64,000 nucleotides of DNA from Janthinobacterium sp. 344. Lineage in GTDB: Bacteria > Pseudomonadota > Gammaproteobacteria > Burkholderiales > Burkholderiaceae_D. The notes beneath the pieces are model-generated. The model was not told the DNA's origin, did not search any database, and saw nothing but the letters and a program-made list of their open reading frames with translations. A program made the translations under genes and the position numbers. Shown here piece by piece: positions 57,636-64,000 of the stretch. Numbering within the stretch: the first letter of the stretch is position 1; each line of letters starts with the position of its first letter. Location of the stretch: the NCBI RefSeq assembly GCF_900112025.1, contig NZ_FOKL01000003.1:537243-601242 (forward strand). Reading direction: 5' to 3'.

Positions 57636-60600
57636 ATGGCCAATGATCCAGCCGGCTCAACTTGGAAAAAATGGGACCTGCATGTCCACACGCCGGCGTC
57701 GGTCGTCCACAATTATCCCGGATCGCAGGAAGAAGCGTGGGAAGCATTTCTTCTAGACCTTGAAGCCCTCCCCCCTGAATTTAAGGTTGTCGGGATCAAT
57801 GACTACATTTTTATCGATGGCTATGAGCGCGTGCGCAAGGCCAAGCTTGAAGATGGCCGGCTCAAAAATATCGACCTGATCTTACCCGTGATCGAGCTGC
57901 GCCTGGACAAGTTTGCTGGCGTTGTCAAGAAGGAAAAGGATGGCAGCTATTCCCAATCCGGGTGGAACCGCATCAACCTCCATGTGATTTTCGATGCCTT
58001 GGACCCCGAACTCATTCGGCAGCAATTCCTTGGCTCTCTCGCGCCCAGCTACGATTTGATCCCAGATTCTTCAGACTGGAAAGGAAAGTGGCAAAGCGTC
58101 ATCACCCGCGACAGTCTTGCCGAGCTCGGCGCGATGATCCTCGAATCGGCGCCAGCCGACAAGAGGGCTGCCTACGCCCCGCCCCTCCATGAGGGATTCA
58201 ACAATCTGTGCGTAAGCTTGGAAAAGGTCATGGAGGCCCTCAACAAACATGCCCTCGCTGGAAGGTATTTGATCGCCGTCGGCAAGACTGAGTGGGATAA
58301 TCTGAAGTGGGACGATCAATCAATCGCGGAAAAACGCAACATCATCAACAGGGCCGACTTGGTTTTCACCGCCTCGGAAAACCCCGCCAAATACGATTCA
58401 GCAAGGAAGAAGCTAATTGAATCCAACGTCAAGAACGCCCTGCTCGACTGTTCAGACGCCCACGCATTGAGCAACTCTCCAGATAAGGACCGTGTGGGCA
58501 ATTGCTTCACATGGATCAAGGCGGACGCGACCTTCGAGGGGCTCCAACAAGCCCTCACCGAATTCGAGGATCGGGTGTATGTCGGCGACATGCCACCCAA
58601 GCGGCTATTGGTCGAAGCCAATCGCACAAAATATATATCCAGCATCCGCGTCAGCCAAAAACCAGGCTCGACAATAGCCCAAACATGGTTCGATGTGGAC
58701 ATGCCACTGAGCCACGATCTGGTCGCGATCATTGGGAACAAGGGGAGTGGCAAGAGCGCCCTCGCAGACATTGCGGCCCTCGCGGGCGACACGAAGAATT
58801 TTAAGGGCTTTTCGTTCCTCAACGAGAAGCGCTTCAGAAATGGGCGCAACAAGCTCGCGTCCCATTTCAACGGAGCCTTGGGCTGGATGGATGGAACACA
58901 CTCAGAGCGCGCGTTGGACCAAGACCCATCGGACACCAGTGTGGAGAGAGTCAAGTATCTGCCGCAAAGCTATCTAGAAACGCTGTGCAACGAACTCGGC
59001 GATGGCGGCTCATCAACTTTCGATACTGAGCTCCGCAAAATTATCTACACGCACGTTCCGGAGGACGCCCGTTTAGGCTACAACTCGATGGACGAGCTGC
59101 TCAACTTTAAAGTGGCGGAAATCGAGGCAGAGCGTGCCCTGGTCATCAAGGAAATGTCAAAGACGAACGCCGAAATCTTACAAGCTGAAAAACGACTCTC
59201 CCCGGATTTCAAACAATCTCTTCAACAACAGCTCGACATGAAGATCGCCGAGCTGACGGCTCTCGATAGCGCAAGACCGGCGCAGGTCGAGGACCCTACG
59301 GCTTCGGACGCAGCGAAGGAAGCGTCCCACGCAGCGACGGAGAGAATCGAAGCCTTAGAAGCAGAGCTCAAAAAGATGCGTGAAGAAGAGAGGCTGCTTC
59401 GTGATAAAAAGGCAACACAGGCTAAGCGCCAAGCCGTCCTAATCCGCGTCACCCAAGCTATCAGCAATCACAGAAAGGCTCATGATCAATTTGTTTCCGA
59501 ATTGGCGGTGATGCTGGCCGATGTCGATGGAAACTTGAAAGCGTCGGACTTGGTGGATTTGAAGATCGATACGAAAAAAATCGAAGAGCTCAGCAAGACG
59601 TTGAAGGACTCGATCTCGAGCGTCGATGCAGCCCTCAGCAGCCAGGAACCAACTGGAATTAACAAGCGACGCGAAATCGCTGAGGCCGGAGTCACCGAAA
59701 TCAAAGGCAAGCTTGGAGAAAAGCAGCGACTGTTTATCATATACAAAGAGCAAGTGACAAAATGGGAGTTGGCCAAGCAGGAGCTGTTGGGCAACAAAGA
59801 CAAAGTCCAGTCAATCGAGTGGTTCAAGGATGAAATCGCCACCCTCGAATTCTTGCCGGCGAAACTTGTCGATCTAAAAGCTACCCGCGTGGAATTGGCT
59901 AAAAGAGTTCATGATCAGATCGTCAAGACCGTTGAAGAGTATCGCAGGCTCTACGAGCCTGTGCGGGCGTTTGTAAAATCCGCCGCTCAGATGGACATGC
60001 ATCTTCCGTTGGATTTCGACGTGCGCATCGAGGAGTCCAACTTCCAAGATCAATTTTTCGCAAAAATCAGTCGGCAGTCGCGTGGTAGCTTTTACGGCAA
60101 AGATGAAAGCAACCAACTCATGCGCGCTCTGCTAACAGAGACAGATTTCGACGATGTGGACTCCACACTAAAATTTCTCGACATGGTCGATGACAGGCTC
60201 CACTTTGATCGCAGGGATTCGGCCGCAGGCCGCGAAGCTAAGCTATCCGACCAACTGCGCAGCGGGATCGAGCCGCAGGAGGTGCTCGACTACATCTTCG
60301 GCATGGGCTATCTTGTTCCTAGGTATTCGCTCACATTCGACAACCAGGAAATCAGCCAACTCTCGCCCGGCGAGCGTGGGCTTCTTCTACTCGTCTTCTA
60401 TCTTTTGGTGGACAAGGACGACATCCCGATCATCGTCGACCAGCCCGAGGAGAATCTCGACAACCAAACCATCTTCAAAGTTCTAGTCAAGTGCATCAAG
60501 GCGGCCAAGAAGCGCCGCCAGGTCATCATGGTCACGCACAACCCCAATCTCGCCGTGGTGTGTGACGCTGAGCAAATCATAAGCGCGACTTGCGATAAGG

Positions 60601-60725
60601 CGAGCAACAGGTTTACCTACATTTCAGGAGGCATTGAGTCGCCCGCCATCAAGGCCAGAGTAGTTGAGATTCTCGAAGGAACAGAACCCGCCTTCAAAAA
60701 TCGTAAACAAAAATATGGACTTTAA
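57636..60725 (+). CDS. PHP-domain plus SMC-like ATPase (TrlF-like), probable defence protein
   Basis: A 1029-residue protein. The N-terminus is a PHP phosphoesterase-like domain (WDLHVHTPAS at 13-22, VVGINDYI, LLDCSDAHAL near 273). An ABC/SMC-type ATPase follows: Walker A GNKGSGKSAL (about 367-376), a long coiled coil (about 490-770), signature QLSPGERGLLLL (about 907), Walker B IPIIVDQPEENLDNQ (about 930) and an H-loop MVTHNPNL (about 965). This arrangement matches what NCBI annotates as TrlF-family AAA-like ATPases, found in defence islands. GC is lower than in the left half. AAGGACG precedes the ATG. The gene stands alone, with no methylase or helicase partner. Confidence 0.85.
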   Translation: MANDPAGSTWKKWDLHVHTPASVVHNYPGSQEEAWEAFLLDLEALPPEFKVVGINDYIFIDGYERVRKAKLEDGRLKNIDLILPVIELRLDKFAGVVKKEKDGSYSQSGWNRINLHVIFDALDPELIRQQFLGSLAPSYDLIPDSSDWKGKWQSVITRDSLAELGAMILESAPADKRAAYAPPLHEGFNNLCVSLEKVMEALNKHALAGRYLIAVGKTEWDNLKWDDQSIAEKRNIINRADLVFTASENPAKYDSARKKLIESNVKNALLDCSDAHALSNSPDKDRVGNCFTWIKADATFEGLQQALTEFEDRVYVGDMPPKRLLVEANRTKYISSIRVSQKPGSTIAQTWFDVDMPLSHDLVAIIGNKGSGKSALADIAALAGDTKNFKGFSFLNEKRFRNGRNKLASHFNGALGWMDGTHSERALDQDPSDTSVERVKYLPQSYLETLCNELGDGGSSTFDTELRKIIYTHVPEDARLGYNSMDELLNFKVAEIEAERALVIKEMSKTNAEILQAEKRLSPDFKQSLQQQLDMKIAELTALDSARPAQVEDPTASDAAKEASHAATERIEALEAELKKMREEERLLRDKKATQAKRQAVLIRVTQAISNHRKAHDQFVSELAVMLADVDGNLKASDLVDLKIDTKKIEELSKTLKDSISSVDAALSSQEPTGINKRREIAEAGVTEIKGKLGEKQRLFIIYKEQVTKWELAKQELLGNKDKVQSIEWFKDEIATLEFLPAKLVDLKATRVELAKRVHDQIVKTVEEYRRLYEPVRAFVKSAAQMDMHLPLDFDVRIEESNFQDQFFAKISRQSRGSFYGKDESNQLMRALLTETDFDDVDSTLKFLDMVDDRLHFDRRDSAAGREAKLSDQLRSGIEPQEVLDYIFGMGYLVPRYSLTFDNQEISQLSPGERGLLLLVFYLLVDKDDIPIIVDQPEENLDNQTIFKVLVKCIKAAKKRRQVIMVTHNPNLAVVCDAEQIISATCDKASNRFTYISGGIESPAIKARVVEILEGTEPAFKNRKQKYGL

Positions 60726-60825
60726 AAATTACACGCTAGCAACTCACTTTACACCATTCTACGAGCCAACCTAACAGAGCCATCCAGAATATTTCTAAAG
60801 GCTACCGTTACCATTAGGACATGAC

Positions 60826-61596
60826 ATGACAGAAAATGAGGCCCAATCCCTACTGAGGGGGGATTTTGGGCGAGAACTGCTCAGGACTATGATGAGGTAT
60901 GCTACCTCGATCGCATGGGGAAAGTTTGATAACTCTAAGTGGCAGGTGATGAACGCCGGCACAGCTTTCATTCTTGATTGCGGTCAAGGTCCGTTCTTAG
61001 TGACAGCAGCCCATGTATACGAAGGATATCTAGAAGCCAAGAGGTCATCATCTATCTTACGTTGCCAACTGGGCCAAACTGAATTTGATTTAGAGGCTAG
61101 GCTGATCTGTAGCTTAGGATCGAAAACTCTAGACATCGCTACTTTCAAAATTGAAGCGGACGAGATAGCCACATTGGGGAAAATGATTGTATCTGATGGA
61201 AAGGACTGGCCACCAAAAGACGTTACTCCTTCTGACGGAATTTTTTTCGGCGGGTTTCCCGGCAAAGAACGCAAACAGATTAATTTTGAAACCATTAACT
61301 TTGGAATTTACGCGGCACTCACTCCTGTATCTTCCTCTAGTGAGCGGCAATTCGGATGCACATTAGATCCCGATGAATGGATCGACACAACCGGACACGG
61401 TATTCCTGCCGAGGGATACGATTTAGGAGGTATCAGTGGTGCGCCGGCCTTTGCCGTCCAAGATTCGGCTGCGGGTGTTTTTAGTTGGCGATTTACAGGT
61501 GTTGTCCACAGCGCAACCAACAATATTGGCGCAATCGTTCTAATTCATCATGCAAGATTTATTCGGTCTGACGGCTCACTTTTAGCACCTGACTAG
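60826..61596 (+). CDS. Trypsin-like serine protease, cytoplasmic type
   Basis: A 256-residue protein with a full catalytic triad pattern: H63 in GTAFILDCGQGPFLVTAAHVYEG, D103 in SKTLDIATFKI and S204 in DLGGISGAPAFAVQD. There is no signal peptide or PDZ domain, unlike DegP-type proteases. Small cytoplasmic trypsin-like proteases occur as effectors in bacterial immunity, activated by a sensor partner. It follows the PHP/ATPase gene by 100 bases on the same strand with its own ribosome site (AGGAC); a functional link is inferred. Confidence 0.8.
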   Translation: MTENEAQSLLRGDFGRELLRTMMRYATSIAWGKFDNSKWQVMNAGTAFILDCGQGPFLVTAAHVYEGYLEAKRSSSILRCQLGQTEFDLEARLICSLGSKTLDIATFKIEADEIATLGKMIVSDGKDWPPKDVTPSDGIFFGGFPGKERKQINFETINFGIYAALTPVSSSSERQFGCTLDPDEWIDTTGHGIPAEGYDLGGISGAPAFAVQDSAAGVFSWRFTGVVHSATNNIGAIVLIHHARFIRSDGSLLAPD

Positions 61597-61701
61597 TCAA
61601 AAAAATAATGCTTCACGTCCTCCTCCTTCTGCGAAACCATAAGTCACCGATTTTATCAATGCACTGCTAAAATAAACGTCCATTTAGAAAGAGGAAAAGG
61701 C

Positions 61702-62349
61702 ATGTCATCATCTTTAGAAGTTTTCCAAGACCTTTACATTTACGTTCATAAAGCTGAACGCGGCAAACTTGCAGAGGCACTGATTTCTCATGCGAAATCG
61801 CCGTGGAACCACGTCTCGGATGCCCCTATCGAACAGCAAGATCAAGGCGAAATAATCCTAATGGAACGGTCCGAGACTTTAGGCACTCCTTCAGCCAGAA
61901 TTATGTTGTGGCCTACAGAAGTGGGCTATATTGTATCAAACGTGGTGCCAACCAGTCTTGGCTCTCTTACCATCGGTCTATATAACCAAATACTTCAAGA
62001 GTTCTTGATGCTAGTCGCCTCCCCTGCTGCCATCAGCATCGGATGCTCAGCCACGCTCAGCGCAGCAACCCAGTCTATTACAGACTGGTTTGATGCCCAT
62101 ACATCTCATGCCTTTACACGATTCAGCAACTTAGCGAACAAGTCTACGGGAGCATCGCATCCCAAGGATGCCGAGCGCTGGATAGATTTCATCATTTCGG
62201 CACATCGAAATGAGAGTAAGGCGGACACCGATTTGCTTTTCAAGTGGCTCTATGAAGTCGAACAGTTTCCACAGGAGATCGCTCACGACTTAGCGTCGGA
62301 CTATGCATTCTCACGCGATTTGCTTCAACGATATGATGAGCTTCACTGA
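61702..62349 (+). CDS. Hypothetical protein, 215 residues, partner of a PIN protein
   Basis: A soluble protein starting MSSSLEVFQDLYIYVHKAERGKLAEALISHAKSPW, with AGAGGAAAAGG upstream. The N-terminal half is alpha/beta; the C-terminal half is helical (DAERWIDFIISAHRNESKADTDLLFKWLYEVEQFPQEIAHDLASDYAFSRDLLQRYDEL). I do not recognise a family. Its stop codon shares a base with the start of the PIN-domain gene (TGATG), so the two are translated together and probably act as a pair, this one as inhibitor, antitoxin or sensor. Confidence 0.75.
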   Translation: MSSSLEVFQDLYIYVHKAERGKLAEALISHAKSPWNHVSDAPIEQQDQGEIILMERSETLGTPSARIMLWPTEVGYIVSNVVPTSLGSLTIGLYNQILQEFLMLVASPAAISIGCSATLSAATQSITDWFDAHTSHAFTRFSNLANKSTGASHPKDAERWIDFIISAHRNESKADTDLLFKWLYEVEQFPQEIAHDLASDYAFSRDLLQRYDELH

Positions 62350-63053
62350 TGGGAATGAGCACCCAAGAAATTGAGAGAATTGTGGCACTGCAGGCTCCTA
62401 TCTTATGTCTCGACACGTGTTCGGTCTTAGATACTATGCGTGATCCAACTAGAGATATGATCAACGCGGCTGATTCGGCAGCCGCTCTTTTCCTATTGAC
62501 AAAAATGGAGTCAAAGTCCGCGCTCATCGGCCTACTTGCCCCACAAGTTAAGTTTGAACTGACGGACAACCTTCAGAAGGTCCAGGACGAAGCGACGAAG
62601 GCGATTGGAAAGCTAAAGGCGAAAGTTTCCAACGTCGAGGCTATTGCGGCAGCATTCGGATCAATCGGTAAATCTGACTTAAAACATCTTGATAATCACA
62701 TTAAAAAATCAAGGGCAGCGGTAGATCGCATGATAAAGATAGCTGTAACATTTGATGAGCCACACGGCATTCACTCAAAGGCATTCCTTCGAGTCAATCA
62801 AGGAAGAACCCCAGCCACTAAAGGCAAGGAGTCTAGCAAAGATTGTGTGGTAATTGAATCGTATCTCAGCATTGTCGAAACCTTGCGTTCGGCAGGTTGG
62901 AAAGGTAAAGGAATTTTTGTATCTTCGAATACTAAAGACTATCGAGGTGAAACGGGTAACGGCTTGAAAGGTGACCTCGCCGCTGAATTTATTGCTATCG
63001 GCATGGAATACGCACCAACAATGGGTGGCGCCAAATTTGCACTTGGGCTCTGA
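62349..63053 (+). CDS. PIN-domain nuclease-like protein
   Basis: A 234-residue protein with a PIN-type order of acidic residues: D22 in PILCLDTCSVLD, E70 in VKFELTDN, D165/E170 in KESSKDCVVIESYL and N194/D197 in IFVSSNTKDY. PIN domains cut RNA; this one is longer than VapC toxins (about 130) owing to a helical insert (about 75-160), as in PIN proteins of defence loci. Its start overlaps the preceding stop by one base. It likely forms a two-gene toxin or defence module with the 215-residue protein. Confidence 0.75.
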   Translation: MGMSTQEIERIVALQAPILCLDTCSVLDTMRDPTRDMINAADSAAALFLLTKMESKSALIGLLAPQVKFELTDNLQKVQDEATKAIGKLKAKVSNVEAIAAAFGSIGKSDLKHLDNHIKKSRAAVDRMIKIAVTFDEPHGIHSKAFLRVNQGRTPATKGKESSKDCVVIESYLSIVETLRSAGWKGKGIFVSSNTKDYRGETGNGLKGDLAAEFIAIGMEYAPTMGGAKFALGL

Positions 63054-63273
63054 CCCTCGCTTACCCATCCAGCCCCGCCATCACAGCCAGTTTAAGCCAT
63101 CGTTTTAAATGTTCTAAGTGGCACGTAGATCGACAGTGCCAGAGGCCCCAAATAGATCACGCTACCGATCGGTATATGCCTCTGGCAAGTTGCTTCCCCA
63201 CCCACACAAACATGTCTTGATTGTTGACACTATCGCGGACGGGGCCGACGATTTCAAATGCTGAACAGCACCG

Positions 63274-63462
63274 CTAATGTCGGCGACAGCGCTTGCTTTT
63301 CCTGCCGCTACCACAAAAACTGGGATCGTTGCGCCCCAACTTGGGCGGTGCATGAGAAGTGACGAGCTTGCTCATAACGGTGCGTGAGGCATTGGATTTG
63401 TGGCTCATACGAGCAGTCGCCATTTCCAGCCCGCCATCCTTAGACCACGGGTAATCGAGCAT
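63274..63462 (-). pseudogene. Possible SEC-C motif fragment
   Basis: A short minus-strand frame ends MSKLVTSHAPPKLGRNDPSFCGSGRKSKRCRRH, close to the SEC-C zinc motif (GRNDPCPCGSGKKYKKCC). One of the first two zinc cysteines is changed to serine and the last CC is CR, so zinc binding is probably lost. No upstream domain remains. The other parts of 63,054-63,703 show no gene. Confidence 0.4.
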
Positions 63463-63703
63463 GACATAAAACGTATGCTCCTACTACTATGCCCTTCCAG
63501 CATCGCTAGATCAAACCAATTCACCGACTACAATCTCCAAAGCTCAGCGAACTAGCTATTGGTGGACGAACCATATTGCGTTGGCGGAAGGGCGCCCTGC
63601 ATGGGGCTGTCTCGCAGATTGGCGCGAAATTCGTATCTGTCATGAGAAAAGCACACCGAACGGGGGAAGAAATTTTCAACCTTCGGCTCTATGTCATACA
63701 TGC

Positions 63704-63725
63704 AAAAAAAAACCCGCAGCGCGGG
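63704..63725 (-). terminator. Intrinsic terminator on the minus strand
   Basis: On the minus strand a CCCGC-GCT-GCGGG hairpin (63,713-63,725) is followed by nine T residues (63,712-63,704). It lies 22 bases after the stop of the repeat protein that enters from the right edge. Confidence 0.82.
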
Positions 63726-63746
63726 AATTTTTCTATTCTAATCAGC

Positions 63747-64000
63747 TTACGGAAGCATGCTCACACTCACTGCCATTGCTACTGCAATTTCTGCTACAAA
63801 TTTCACTACATTACATCTTGATGATTTTCTCATCTTTACCTCCGCATTAAAATCTACGTCCACTGAAACCTCAACAATTTCAGTTGAGTGAACATTTTTT
63901 ACATGCTCAGCTACCGCTTTTGCCTCAGCTACCGCTTTTGCCTCAGCTACCGCTTTTGCCTCAGCTACCGCTTTTGCCTCAGCTACCGCTTTTGCCTCAG
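63747..64000 (-). CDS. Repeat-rich helical protein, C-terminal part
   Basis: An open frame enters from the right edge on the minus strand and stops at 63,747. It encodes five and a fraction copies of the hexapeptide EAKAVA, then EHVKNVHSTEIVEVSVDVDFNAEVKMRKSSRCNVVKFVAEIAVAMAVSVSMLP. The repeats predict an unbroken amphipathic helix or coiled coil. The C-terminus is mildly hydrophobic. The start lies outside the window, so length and function are unknown. A clean terminator follows it, which supports expression. Confidence 0.65.
   Translation of the reverse strand, partial: EAKAVAEAKAVAEAKAVAEAKAVAEAKAVAEHVKNVHSTEIVEVSVDVDFNAEVKMRKSSRCNVVKFVAEIAVAMAVSVSMLP
63906..64000. repeat. 18-bp tandem repeat
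   Basis: CTCAGCTACCGCTTTTGC repeats five times without error from 63,906 to 63,995 and continues past the edge. The 18-base unit keeps the reading frame (six residues), so copy-number changes would lengthen or shorten the protein without frameshift. Confidence 0.92.

Noticed and set aside
63906..64000. CRISPR-like array
   Set aside because: The unit is 18 bases with no spacers and preserves a reading frame; it is a coding tandem repeat.

Overview
The window looks like a chromosomal segment of a high-GC betaproteobacterium, most probably an Oxalobacteraceae member (Janthinobacterium/Massilia/Duganella type). This is inferred from base composition, codon use and gene content (monomeric NADP isocitrate dehydrogenase, YddG, DUF411/DUF2946-like copper-type genes); no database search was possible.

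Layout. (1) 1-6,905 is ordinary backbone: the end of a GGDEF protein, two small metal-type exported proteins, icd with a candidate operator, a small membrane protein, an alpha/beta hydrolase and the exporter YddG. (2) 7,024-30,061 is one very long minus-strand series of 17 tightly packed genes. Its promoter-proximal half (21,382-30,061) encodes an aromatic-acid meta-cleavage route: a LigB-type extradiol dioxygenase, a LigJ-type 4-oxalomesaconate hydratase, an HpaI-type aldolase, a ThDP enzyme, an amidohydrolase, two dihydroxyphthalate-decarboxylase-like proteins and an MFS carrier. Its distal half (7,024-21,227) encodes a DUF1302/DUF1329/YCF48-like/RND envelope module, a Tat-exported beta-propeller, a second MFS carrier, a chemoreceptor, a lactonase and a semialdehyde dehydrogenase. 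A divergent AraC regulator (30,365-31,309) sits at the head, and a sequence element near it recurs in front of the distal half. (3) 31,310-44,351 is accessory metabolism: two small unknown genes, IS66 and IS3 scars, a PQQ membrane dehydrogenase, a Bcr/CflA exporter, a LysR regulator with near-copies of one motif on both sides, a cupin/carboxymuconolactone-decarboxylase/cupin/MFS cluster, and a second LysR gene divergent from a flavin monooxygenase. (4) 41.7-50.9 kb is a mosaic carrying four same-orientation copies (some truncated) of a roughly 430-bp degenerate repeat that ends in an IS3 transposase tail; one copy cuts off a carboxymuconolactone decarboxylase gene. Between copies lie ABM/SDR/AKR/LysR genes, an ACT protein, an HNH fragment, an IS66 fragment and a small secreted protein. 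(5) 51,032-55,095 holds an AraC regulator divergent from an SDR/VOC/saccharopine-dehydrogenase-like/NTF2-like/SnoaL-like operon.

(6) From 55,464 a new element begins. A 3' half of a tRNA (Val, CAC-type anticodon loop) is followed at once by a tyrosine integrase, an IS3 end, and lower-GC cargo: a 1029-residue PHP plus SMC-like ATPase (TrlF-like), a trypsin-like protease, an unknown protein overlapping a PIN-domain nuclease, and, entering from the right edge, a repeat-rich helical protein. This looks like the left end of a tRNA-anchored genomic island with a probable defence cargo; the far end lies outside the window.
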